From Halosimplex halobium (GTDB lineage Archaea; Halobacteriota; Halobacteria; Halobacteriales; Haloarculaceae): a stretch of DNA of 64,000 bases. Positions 43,389 through 50,847 of this stretch are shown here, piece by piece. The stretch's first letter is position 1. Each line of letters opens with the position of its first letter. The notes under the pieces are model-generated. The model made no database searches. It saw only the letters and a program-made list of their open reading frames with translations, and was not told the origin of the DNA. The stretch lies in NCBI RefSeq assembly GCF_051414055.1, contig NZ_JBLKNX010000014.1, positions 62,001 to 126,000 on the forward strand, read 5' to 3'. Both the position numbers and the translations under genes were made by a program.

Positions 43389-43727
43389 TCTATGACACCC
43401 TGGTACCTTGTCTCCAAGGAGCGAAAAGCTGTCTTGCTGGGGTTGCCACGGAAGGTGAGTTACAAGACTATCATAATCATTAAGTGTGTGAGTGAATCAC
43501 AGAGAGATGCGTCCATCGTGGGTGGGAGTTTCCCGGCGTCTCACCCCTTGAGATTGCCATCGATACCGCTCTCGAACCTCATCGCCAAGTGGTATCATGT
43601 AGAGACGGTAACTCTAGCTACCCCGGTGGGTGCATATACGAATCAACGGCTCGACCTGCCCGAATCATGACGTAGCTGGGGATTCTCCCGAAGTCAGCTA
43701 CGGATTCCGGGCCGTTGGCTCTTCAAT
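43389..43727 (+). mobile_element. Miniature TnpB-type insertion element (no transposase)
   Basis: Begins with TCTATGACACCCTG (43389-43402), related to the repeat ends at 40823 and 42715, and ends with the structured copy 2 and CTTCAAT (43721-43727). Between them, TATCATAATCATTAAG resembles the promoter region that precedes tnpB in such elements, but the coding part is missing. It is interpreted as a non-autonomous deletion derivative; exact ends are uncertain. Confidence 0.5.
43509..43727 (+). ncRNA. Structured RNA-like element, copy 2
   Basis: Shares with copy 1 the 26-base block (43639-43664) and CCGGGCCGTTGG (43707-43718), but the enclosed stem is a different sequence, CGTAGCTG/CAGCTACG (43671-43678 and 43695-43702), perfectly paired. 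The 5' hairpin GGTGGGAG/CTCACC also differs from copy 1. The ending CTCTTCAAT resembles TTCAA-type right ends of IS200/IS605-group elements. Transcription is not shown. Confidence 0.6.
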
Positions 43728-43788
43728 CAGACAATCCAGTCAAGAGATACGACAGGGTGAATTCCAGTCGATGTTCGGGAGAAGACGA

Positions 43789-43944
43789 CTATTGCGGAAT
43801 CTCGTAACGACAAAACTCCGTCGCACCGCACTCTGGACACTCCTCACCCGGTGAGTTCATCGTCGCCCCACAGTGGCGGCATTCGACTATCACATCCGAC
43901 TGGCCACCTGGGAATAGTCGGGTGAGGACTGTGCGGACACCCAT
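43789..43944 (-). CDS. 51-residue double zinc-ribbon protein
   Basis: MGVRTVLTRLFPGG is followed by CRHCGATMNSPGEECPECG, two CxxC pairs forming a zinc finger, and a short FCRYEIPQ end. Small CPxCG-type zinc proteins are abundant in haloarchaea and some regulate biofilm or motility; the role of this one is unknown. ATG 43944 gives the conserved N-terminus. Confidence 0.7.
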   Translation of the reverse strand: MGVRTVLTRLFPGGQSDVIVECRHCGATMNSPGEECPECGATEFCRYEIPQ

Positions 43945-44102
43945 CGTTCCTCGTCTTAGAGGTGGCGGCGAATTAATAGTGGCGGACAACTCGTTTTAGC
44001 GGAAACTCGGTGTGTCCGACCCGCAAACCCGCCAAAGGCTTACATTCAAGGATTGCGGAGTTCTGTTCGGAGGGAAATGTCACACGCTCCCTCCCCCTTT
44101 GC

Positions 44103-44252
44103 ATGAACAGTGACGCGTCACTCGGTCGCTGTCCAGACTGTGGCGAGCACATTTCGAGGGCGTGGCTGCTCGTCGAATACGAGAAGGACAATGGAACGAC
44201 CGGGATTTGGGCTGAGTGTCCCAGTTGCGAGGACGTAATTAGTCCGGAGTGA
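44103..44252 (+). CDS. 49-residue zinc-ribbon protein (DUF7837-like)
   Basis: MNSDASLGRCPDCGEHISRAW and AECPSCEDVISPE supply two Cys pairs about 30 residues apart, with LLVEYEKDNGTTGIW as the beta core. This layout matches a small zinc-binding family common in haloarchaea (DUF7837, from memory). The Met at 44103 is chosen because upstream codons read through unrelated sequence. Confidence 0.7.
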   Translation: MNSDASLGRCPDCGEHISRAWLLVEYEKDNGTTGIWAECPSCEDVISPE

Positions 44253-44349
44253 TTGCCGAGCGTTAGAACTCCCTGCGCCCTATACAGACCGCGGTTAGAC
44301 GGCAGAATCAAGTGTTCTGCCTCTTGTATCTCCTCTAAGAAGCATATCA

Positions 44350-44763
44350 ATGGAAATTTCGGACCAACTTCGATGTCTGTTTTCTGCCCAGATTCGTGAA
44401 CAGGACGGGTCGTACGTTATCGAGATACCGGAGCAGGAGATTCAACTTGGCGATTTACAGCAAGACGAGACGTATCGAGTGGCACTCTTGCCGTCAGCGT
44501 CGAACCAGGAGACCGTCGGGCCAGCTACCGAACCAAAGCGCAAAAGCAGTTCACAAACGCCACCGGTCGGAGAGGGCGAACGCCGAGATGTCGAAATAGA
44601 AGACATCGGCGAACAGGGTGACGGTATCACTCGTGTTGAGCGGGGATTCGTTGTTATTGTCCCCGACACCGAACAGGGGGAGCGAGTCACTATTGAGATT
44701 ACTGGCGTACGTGAGAATGTGGCCTTCGCGGAATTGGTGGAGCGTATGGATTATTACGACTAA
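44350..44763 (+). CDS. TRAM-domain protein
   Basis: 137 residues. A beta-rich N-terminus (MEISDQLRCLFSAQIREQDGSYVIE) and a charged linker lead to a C-terminal TRAM domain (about 78-133): VEIEDIGEQGDGITRVERG, FVVIVPDTEQGERVTIEITG, VRENVAFAELVERMDYYD. TRAM domains bind RNA; stand-alone archaeal TRAM proteins act as RNA chaperones or termination factors. A decayed second copy of its 3' end is found at 51488-51535. Confidence 0.85.
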   Translation: MEISDQLRCLFSAQIREQDGSYVIEIPEQEIQLGDLQQDETYRVALLPSASNQETVGPATEPKRKSSSQTPPVGEGERRDVEIEDIGEQGDGITRVERGFVVIVPDTEQGERVTIEITGVRENVAFAELVERMDYYD

Positions 44764-44828
44764 CACCCATCTTCTTTGGGAGTGATTCATAGGTTTGATA
44801 AAATTCTACTCTGACATGACAGAGGACA

Positions 44829-45629
44829 ATGAAAAATACCGGCCGTAAAATATGGGAGAATTGGAAATCGGATAATGGGCCTTGTGAAGGGTGTCCCAAT
44901 CGAGATTGTGGTGGATACTTTTCTCCTAAGACAATCGAGACCGAGGGCTATAGTAACGATACCAATCCCGATGTACTACTAGTGGCGGATACACCTGGAG
45001 ATAACCATCCAAGTGATTCAGAGATTGGAGATGTAAAACGCCGATACAAGGATAGTCCCACAAACCACCCTAGCGAATTAGAAAAGCCATATAAATTAGC
45101 TGTAGAGAATCGGAGCATCGATTGGCTCGTTGGAAATGGTAGTGGTCAAATCCCAGCAAACTTCTTTAGAACTCTTGGAGGTAGCCTGCAGCGGAACGAA
45201 GCTGGTGAAGTAGTTAAACTTGAAGACATACACTATACAAATGCGAAAAAATGTGCAGATATTTATCCTAAAGAGGATGCCTGTGTCGAGAATCATGCAG
45301 CCCGATATAGATGTCGTTCATATTTGAATCAACAACTGTCTGAGTTAAGCCCTGACGTAATAGTCGCATTAGGGAAGATGGCTTTCCGAGAAACTATCAA
45401 AGTACTAGATTATGATATTCGTATAACTGGGGCATTCAAAAATATAATTTCACCCGAAGAATCTGATGTTTTCGAGAGCTATGGCAAGTTACTACCGGTG
45501 ATTCCATCTTATCATTTCCGTACCGTGTATCGTAGCTATTCTCAAGTCGGTGATTTCGATAGTCGTTATGAGTATTGGGAAGAATTAGCTCAAAAAGTGA
45601 GAGTTGTTCAAGAGAGTCATTCAAACTGA
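44829..45629 (+). CDS. Uracil-DNA-glycosylase-superfamily protein
   Basis: 266 residues, AT-rich. CEGCPNRDCGGYFSP near the N-terminus and KKCADIYPKEDACVEN with RYRCRSYLNQQ later give a Cys set like the Fe-S cluster of family 4/5 UDGs. VLLVADTPGDNH takes the place of the GEAPG motif, LSPDVIVALGKMAFRE is the central strand-helix, and PSYHFRTVYRSY is the His motif region. Catalytic identity is degenerate, so it may be a repair or a defence-type glycosylase. Confidence 0.7.
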   Translation: MKNTGRKIWENWKSDNGPCEGCPNRDCGGYFSPKTIETEGYSNDTNPDVLLVADTPGDNHPSDSEIGDVKRRYKDSPTNHPSELEKPYKLAVENRSIDWLVGNGSGQIPANFFRTLGGSLQRNEAGEVVKLEDIHYTNAKKCADIYPKEDACVENHAARYRCRSYLNQQLSELSPDVIVALGKMAFRETIKVLDYDIRITGAFKNIISPEESDVFESYGKLLPVIPSYHFRTVYRSYSQVGDFDSRYEYWEELAQKVRVVQESHSN

Positions 45630-45839
45630 GGGCACAACAGATAGACCGTATAGACCTACACGATTCGTTCACAGTGGTTGATGTGTGTAGAAAGTCGTCA
45701 CAGAACAAGATGCAGAGGGGCGCTATTGGAGACTACAAGGAGTAATCTGAGGCTGTTCTCAACTCTTTCCCCCAGATGGACGAGGCAAACACGAAGAACG
45801 CAGTGAGATTTTATCACACCCCCGGAGTATCATAGGGGT

Positions 45840-47129
45840 ATGGCGACTGGTGAAGAGTTGACAGACCGATTTCGGGAACTCCGGACCTCGCTCGAAGCCC
45901 TACCGGAGGTGACGGAACCGCCGAAACCGATGCTCCGGATACTCGGTTCCGCAAGGGCCGAACAGAAGTGGAATACATTGCTAGCGTACTTTCTCGACCC
46001 GTCCCAGCCACACGGGTTCGGTGCTGACCTGCTCAAAGCATTCCTCGACAAAGCGGGACAGATGACGGATGACGAGATTAAATACTACCACCGCGACATT
46101 GAGCGGGTTTCGGTCGAAACGGAAGTCACCTCACCACAGAGTAACCGACTCGATATTCTGATTCGCGCTCCTGATGAGTGGTTTGTCTGTATCGAATCGA
46201 AGGTAGACGCTTCCGAAGGTGACCAGCAAACACAGCGATACGTTGAAGATACGCACATCGGCAACGAGGAGAAAGACGAGTACCCTAAGGACGGGCGATA
46301 CTACCTGTTCCTCTCAAAAGAATATGCGCCTGACTCGTCTGCCTGTGGATTTGAGGACCTTCCGTGGCGAGATGTGGTTGAGGCGTTCCAGAGTGAACTG
46401 AATCTTTCTCATGGCCGATATCCCGAACGAAGCGTCAGCCAGCTCGAAGATTTTCTGTCCACGATAATCACGGTGACCAATATGGAAGAAGACGACTTCG
46501 AACAGATACAGAAAGAGAAGGTCCAGCTTCTCAACGAGTACAGAGATGACATCGACGAGTTGTACAACGCCGCAGAAGCACTCCGTCAGCGGGCGGTTGA
46601 GGACTGGCCCGAGCTGTTCATAGCTCACATAGATGGTGATGTGTGGACAGACGAGTGGACGCTCCGAGATAATCCCAAGCGGTTCGGTTGCATTTTCAAA
46701 CACGGCTGGTATCTGGATAGCGAGAATCTCGAACCGACAACCAACGCCCAGGAAACACAGGGCAGTACAGGCCTTCGTCTCCATTTCAATCACCTCATAC
46801 GCAACGAGGAGTCATTCGCCCGGGGACAACTGACCTACAGACTTCGGTCCCCGACGAGCGTCGAACTACGGGAAGAGTTCCACCGCCTCTACAACGGGAA
46901 ATACCAAGAGAAGCTGGAACCGGTCTTAGATGAGCGTGGGATAACCAACGTTGGAAACAAGCGCGATTATATGCGGAAAACATACGACGTAGACCAGGCG
47001 AATCTTCCCGAGAGCTATTTCGAGACCCTTGCTGTTGCGTTCGAGGAGCACCTTCCAGTCGCTGAAGTCGTAGGTGAGATACTCGATGAAGCGGTGGCGA
47101 ACGTCAAAGACGAACGTATTGATTCTTAG
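45840..47129 (+). CDS. PD-(D/E)XK nuclease family protein
   Basis: 429 residues. The nuclease core (about 90-135) is SNRLDILIRAPDEWFVCIESKVDASEG, with Asp and the E-S-K of the PD-(D/E)XK fold, and QQTQRYVED after it. The remaining 290 residues are helical and probably bind a partner or DNA. It resembles PDDEXK_4-type nucleases found in defence islands. The next gene starts 12 bases after its stop. GC content is higher than in the flanking 44.8-45.6 kb genes. Confidence 0.8.
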   Translation: MATGEELTDRFRELRTSLEALPEVTEPPKPMLRILGSARAEQKWNTLLAYFLDPSQPHGFGADLLKAFLDKAGQMTDDEIKYYHRDIERVSVETEVTSPQSNRLDILIRAPDEWFVCIESKVDASEGDQQTQRYVEDTHIGNEEKDEYPKDGRYYLFLSKEYAPDSSACGFEDLPWRDVVEAFQSELNLSHGRYPERSVSQLEDFLSTIITVTNMEEDDFEQIQKEKVQLLNEYRDDIDELYNAAEALRQRAVEDWPELFIAHIDGDVWTDEWTLRDNPKRFGCIFKHGWYLDSENLEPTTNAQETQGSTGLRLHFNHLIRNEESFARGQLTYRLRSPTSVELREEFHRLYNGKYQEKLEPVLDERGITNVGNKRDYMRKTYDVDQANLPESYFETLAVAFEEHLPVAEVVGEILDEAVANVKDERIDS

Positions 47130-47141
47130 AACAGGCTACCG

Positions 47142-47609
47142 ATGCTTATCAGTCTTACAGACCCAACTGTAGAGCCCGCACTCTTAGCTAACGTGATTGT
47201 CGCAGTTTTGGCAGCATATCTTCTCATCATAGTGTTTCTAAAGCTCTTTGAGTCTCTGTCTGGTTTTGGGAAACGGACGACGATAACAGGGACTGTCCTT
47301 TTCAGCGGTGTCATGCTATCTATTGGTGTCACCCCACTCGGAGCGCTAGCTACAGAGTTAGCGCGAGGCTTCGAACAGATTCCTTCGGCATATCGAACTT
47401 TTATCAAAACATTGCTGACCGTGGAAACGGCTTTCAGCTTACTATTCGCTCTCAAAAAAGCGGTAGATACTAACGAGCCGTTAGCAGTTATTTCGTATCT
47501 CTCTGCTCTTTTTGGAGGACTATTATTGCCAGTTCAACCAACAATAGGAATCGGAGCGACTATCGTTGCATGGTTGTCAATGGAACTGGCCGCAGTGAAC
47601 CTCTGGTAA
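47142..47609 (+). CDS. Small four-helix membrane protein paired with the nuclease
   Basis: 155 residues and at least four hydrophobic segments (PALLANVIVAVLAAYLLIIV, TGTVLFSGVMLSIGV, a third near FIKTLLTVETAFSLLFAL, and a fourth to the C-terminus). Close spacing to the PD-(D/E)XK gene suggests co-transcription. A membrane partner of a nuclease is common in defence modules, but nothing in its sequence proves toxicity. Confidence 0.6.
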   Translation: MLISLTDPTVEPALLANVIVAVLAAYLLIIVFLKLFESLSGFGKRTTITGTVLFSGVMLSIGVTPLGALATELARGFEQIPSAYRTFIKTLLTVETAFSLLFALKKAVDTNEPLAVISYLSALFGGLLLPVQPTIGIGATIVAWLSMELAAVNLW

Positions 47610-47737
47610 ATCGGAGCAAAACTGTTTGTTAGAACCATTCAGCCATATTAAGTTAACCTCACAAAGGTACTGTCCTCCAGCAAAGCGTTGTCTGACCTTC
47701 TATGAGGGGATTATTGAGGGTAAACTATGAACCGAAA

Positions 47738-48403
47738 TCACAACCCGTAGAGTTCGCCTCGCTCTTCGATGGCCCGTCGAATCGTTGCTCGGGATGAGTT
47801 GAGTTCGTCGGCTGCTTTTCGCTTGCTCATCTCCTCTTTAGCGACCATATCCAATACTGCGCACGCTCGGTCGTAGTCGTCGCCCTCATAGAGTTTCCCG
47901 TCTTCCTTTGAGAATCCCAGTGGGGCAGGCCCGTGTGAGTATTCGTCTGACTTCATCCTAGCTGCGAGACCTTCCCGGGTATTCTGCTGTCGGATGTTTG
48001 CCTCGAATTCTGCAACAGCGCCCAATAGCTGCATCATCAGACGCTGCATGGCATCATCTTCTGCCTCACCTCGGAACTGCATTCCCTCATCGATGAAGTG
48101 AACTTCTGCCCCATCCTCTGTAATTTGGTCAACCGTGGACTCAAGGTCCTGAAGAGACCGAGCAAGACGAGAGAAGTCTTTACAGACTACGTAGTCCACG
48201 TGTCCAGCTTCCACGTCGTCGAGGAGGTTTCGGTAGGCTCCTCGGTCCGTGTTGGTCCCGGTGGACTTGTCTCTGTAGAACTGGAGGTCGGCCAGGTCAA
48301 TCCCGAGCCGATTCCGAGCGTAGTCTTCGGTTGCATCTACTTGCCGTTCAAGAGATTGTTCCTCTGTGCTAACTCGGCAGTAAAGTGCAGCGTTTTCGGC
48401 CAT
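47738..48403 (-). CDS. Serine recombinase (resolvase family)
   Basis: 221 residues from ATG 48403. The resolvase domain starts NAALYCRVSTEEQSLERQVD with the nucleophilic Ser in RVST; VCKDFSRLARSLQDLE holds the catalytic Arg pair. A short C-terminal helix-turn-helix (EEMSKRKAADELNSSRATIRRAI) follows. The size fits a resolvase/invertase rather than a large phage integrase. CTTTAAAAG, about 27 bases upstream of the ATG, is the likely TATA, flanked by dyads. Confidence 0.92.
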   Translation of the reverse strand: MAENAALYCRVSTEEQSLERQVDATEDYARNRLGIDLADLQFYRDKSTGTNTDRGAYRNLLDDVEAGHVDYVVCKDFSRLARSLQDLESTVDQITEDGAEVHFIDEGMQFRGEAEDDAMQRLMMQLLGAVAEFEANIRQQNTREGLAARMKSDEYSHGPAPLGFSKEDGKLYEGDDYDRACAVLDMVAKEEMSKRKAADELNSSRATIRRAIEERGELYGL

Positions 48404-48408
48404 ACTAA

Positions 48409-48459
48409 TGACCACGCCGGGTCACTTTTAAAGTATTGGGGTAATGACCAGCCTGGTCA
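48409..48459 (-). promoter_or_regulatory. Paired TGACC/GGTCA dyads at the recombinase promoter
   Basis: TGACC-N6-GGTCA (48409-48424) and TGACCA-N3-TGGTCA (48445-48459) lie on either side of the TATA-like element of the recombinase gene. Identical half sites at 36-base spacing suggest binding by a dimer, perhaps the recombinase itself at a res site. Confidence 0.5.
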
Positions 48460-48587
48460 AGAACGTTCGTTTTCGCCCGGCATCATACTCCTGACCCGCT
48501 CAAAGAGTTGATGACTACTCCTTGAGACGGTTAAATACTAAGAGGAGCAGGTATGTTTGTCGTATAGTAGCTCATTCTACGACAATC

Positions 48588-50033
48588 TCAACTCCGCTTC
48601 TGTCTACACAAACCTGAAATAAAAATAGTATCCATATTGAGATTTTTTGAGAACACAGATAGGGTATCAAGAAACAAATCATTTTTTGGATTATCAGTAT
48701 AGCCACCAGAAATGCCTAAAGGCAAGCGATTAATGCCTTCCAATGGATTAATGAGATATTCTGGTAAGTTGATTTGAGCCTGCTGTTGTAATTTTTCTAA
48801 TCGGTGGTAAAACGGATTATCGACCACCATAATATCTGGTGCGTCAGGATGAGAACTAATATTGACTACCTCAGGATTATTGAGGTACTGAGAGTCTCCA
48901 GATATTGTTAGCAATTGTAGTCCTCGACGCTGTTCATAGACATTTGGCTGTCTACCGAGCTCAGCAAAGAATGATTGATATCCACTTCCATCAAAAGGAA
49001 TGTCTGTAAAGACGAATCCACATTTAGTCCTTGAAAATTGGTCACCTTGCCATTCAGTTTCAAGCCAAAAAATTCCGGGGGGACAACTTGCATAGGCCAC
49101 TGCTATAGGACGAGAATCGTCGGATATCTCCCTTGAAATTGGATTTTCGTTTTGAGACTCTTCTAATAATTCAATAGTAGAATCAATTTTTTCCAAGTCC
49201 TCAATGAACCATCTATCCCCGCGACCTACAACTTGACAGTCACCTAGTTTAATTGTATAACCTAATCTTGAGGGGAATAAGTCTGTTCCAGTACAATTCT
49301 CAAGTAGGTCCAGAACCTCAGATATCTCTTCAGCTGATGATGCATGAATTTGCTCTTCTACGTGATAGAGGACTGATTTCCCAAAATCATGAGCGAAACC
49401 CGGGTCTCCGAAAACAAACATCGAGGGCCCTTCAGAGGTTGTTAGTAGCCAATTCTCTGGAGACTCAATAGAAGGTACGTCTTCTTGAGAGCCAACATCA
49501 ATTTCCACATCGACGCGATGTTCAATTTCAGAGGAGAACAAACTGTATTCCTCCCGTTCACGGGATTGAAAAAAGGATAACAGCTGGTCATTGCTCATCT
49601 TATCTATACCATCCCCGACACGTATCCAAGGAACAAAGTCACCGTCTTCCTTGTACTGAACTGGTTTTTCATTGGCCTCATCTACGTCAATTCGAAGCAA
49701 ACGTTTTCCTGAATATTCGATGAAGTTTGTCTCTAAGAAATCAATAATAGGTGGTGTGGTGTATTCAAGAGCGACATGTGTGATATGTTGGATTACCTCA
49801 GATTCAACCGGGAACCCTTGAATTAGGAGGCTATCGTTGGATTCTTTCCGGACTCCTATTATCACGGTCCCTCCATTTTGGTTTGCCATCGCAGAAAGAA
49901 CCTTTACAAGCTTTTTACGCCCCTCAGTACTTTCAACTATTTCCTTTGATTTACAATCAAATTCTTCCGACTCAACCCCTGGTTGGGAAGCGAATTGTTC
50001 AATCAACTTTTCAGTCTCTTGCTGTAGACGCAT
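48588..50033 (-). CDS. Schlafen/AlbA_2-domain protein
   Basis: 481 residues, AT-rich. The N-terminal 150 residues form an AlbA_2 (Schlafen-like) domain: ESEEFDCKSKEIVEST with the acidic nuclease-like motif, and LVKVLSAMANQNGGTVIIGV. The remaining 330 residues have no recognised domain and look like a substrate- or partner-binding region. Relatives act as tRNA/rRNA nucleases or DNA-binding regulators and often sit in defence islands. The likely TATA is TTGTTAAG, about 27 bases before ATG 50033. Confidence 0.75.
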   Translation of the reverse strand: MRLQQETEKLIEQFASQPGVESEEFDCKSKEIVESTEGRKKLVKVLSAMANQNGGTVIIGVRKESNDSLLIQGFPVESEVIQHITHVALEYTTPPIIDFLETNFIEYSGKRLLRIDVDEANEKPVQYKEDGDFVPWIRVGDGIDKMSNDQLLSFFQSREREEYSLFSSEIEHRVDVEIDVGSQEDVPSIESPENWLLTTSEGPSMFVFGDPGFAHDFGKSVLYHVEEQIHASSAEEISEVLDLLENCTGTDLFPSRLGYTIKLGDCQVVGRGDRWFIEDLEKIDSTIELLEESQNENPISREISDDSRPIAVAYASCPPGIFWLETEWQGDQFSRTKCGFVFTDIPFDGSGYQSFFAELGRQPNVYEQRRGLQLLTISGDSQYLNNPEVVNISSHPDAPDIMVVDNPFYHRLEKLQQQAQINLPEYLINPLEGINRLPLGISGGYTDNPKNDLFLDTLSVFSKNLNMDTIFISGLCRQKRS

Positions 50034-50272
50034 TACCTGACCCTGAAACGCTCCGTTCTTAACAACTTACCTCACCAAGAGGGTTCCCACCAACGAAGAA
50101 CTCAGAATCCGTATAGAGCGCAGGTTTCGAGAGGAATTGCAGGTCTCCTCATCGATTATGTACGACTGATTAGATGCAGTCCAAAACGCCAGAATTGAAC
50201 AGACAATAGCGCAGGAATGGACTGGAAAACTGAATAGCGATTCGTCGATACTACTTTCAGTACGGTCCCCCG

Positions 50273-50280
50273 AATATTAA
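50273..50280 (+). promoter_or_regulatory. TATA box of the micro-ORF operon
   Basis: AATATTAA is centred about 29 bases before the first ATG at 50306, the spacing for a leaderless start. No other promoter-like element is seen before the following genes, which are linked by overlapping codons. Confidence 0.55.
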
Positions 50281-50305
50281 CCCCAACAGCGTTCTACCTC
50301 TATCT

Positions 50306-50398
50306 ATGCCGCTTTGCCCCAAATGCAGAAACGATTCGGACTCATCAGTGGCTCAGAAGGAGAAACAAAAATGCAGCCGTTGTGGAAGAACATTCTAA
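50306..50398 (+). CDS. Micro zinc finger protein 1 of a five-gene tandem array
   Basis: 30 residues: MPLCPKCRNDSD, then Lys-rich spacer, then CSRCGRTF. CxxC at positions 4-7 and 23-26 make a complete zinc-binding set in a protein with almost nothing else. It is the promoter-proximal copy; its stop is 2 bases before the next ATG. The shared MxLCxxC...CSRCG plan with the four following ORFs shows that this is a real coding series. Confidence 0.72.
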   Translation: MPLCPKCRNDSDSSVAQKEKQKCSRCGRTF

Positions 50399-50400
50399 CT

Positions 50401-50514
50401 ATGCCACTTTGTCCAGAGTGCGAAGAGATGGCAGAATCATCAATCACGGCCAGAATGCCGGATTCGTACGGCGACTCCGGAAAATGTAGTCGATGTGGGA
50501 AGGTGTTCAACTGA
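50401..50514 (+). CDS. Micro zinc finger protein 2 of the array
   Basis: 37 residues: MPLCPECEEMAESS, a 15-residue spacer, and KCSRCGKVFN. It has the longest spacer containing Pro and Gly. The stop TGA overlaps the next ATG by one base (TGATG), a translational-coupling arrangement. Confidence 0.75.
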   Translation: MPLCPECEEMAESSITARMPDSYGDSGKCSRCGKVFN

Positions 50515-50630
50515 TGCCGCTCTGTGCTAAATGCATTAAAGAAGCTGATACAGTGTCCCTTTCAGGTGGGAAGAGTACTAAGGAAAGTTCTTCCAAGAAG
50601 TGTAGCCGATGTGGACGGAACCTTAGCTAA
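50514..50630 (+). CDS. Micro zinc finger protein 3 of the array
   Basis: 38 residues: MPLCAKCIKEADT, a Ser/Lys/Gly-rich spacer, and KKCSRCGRNLS. It overlaps its upstream neighbour (TGATG) and its downstream neighbour (TAATG). The spacer sequence is unrelated to those of copies 1, 2, 4 and 5, while the Cys frame is the same. Confidence 0.75.
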   Translation: MPLCAKCIKEADTVSLSGGKSTKESSSKKCSRCGRNLS

Positions 50631-50737
50631 TGGCGCTCTGCAAGGACTGTATTCAGGAGGCTGAATCAACATGGGCAGCTCTTGCTGAAGACCCTAATCC
50701 GAACGAATGTAGCCGATGTGGGGAGCAAATTAGCTGA
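50630..50737 (+). CDS. Micro zinc finger protein 4 of the array
   Basis: 35 residues: MALCKDCIQEAES, a spacer with TWAALAEDPNPNE, and CSRCGEQIS. It is the only copy starting MALC instead of MPLC, and its spacer is acidic rather than basic. It is coupled to both neighbours by one-base stop/start overlaps. Confidence 0.75.
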   Translation: MALCKDCIQEAESTWAALAEDPNPNECSRCGEQIS

Positions 50738-50847
50738 TGCCTCTTTGTTCCCAGTGTCGAGAAAAAGCGGAGTTTAGCGTGAGAGCAAATCATGACCAAA
50801 AGGAGTCTGACAAAACCTGTAGTCGGTGTGGGAGAGCAATCGGATAG
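50737..50847 (+). CDS. Micro zinc finger protein 5 of the array
   Basis: 36 residues: MPLCSQCREKAEF, a mixed-charge spacer, and TCSRCGRAIG. Its TAG stop is immediately followed by the ATG of the membrane protein gene at 50848 with no spacer, so all six genes read as one polycistronic unit. Confidence 0.75.
   Translation: MPLCSQCREKAEFSVRANHDQKESDKTCSRCGRAIG

Noticed and set aside
43392..43670. A 92-codon plus-strand frame
   Set aside because: It spans the whole miniature element from left end to right end; no domain, no promoter spacing, and it ends within the conserved 26-base block region.
50314..50514. A single 66-codon frame covering the first two micro-ORFs
   Set aside because: It starts mid-way through the first zinc micro-ORF in another frame and joins that frame's unrelated codons to the second micro-ORF; the MPLC...CSRCG reading with separate starts explains all copies consistently.
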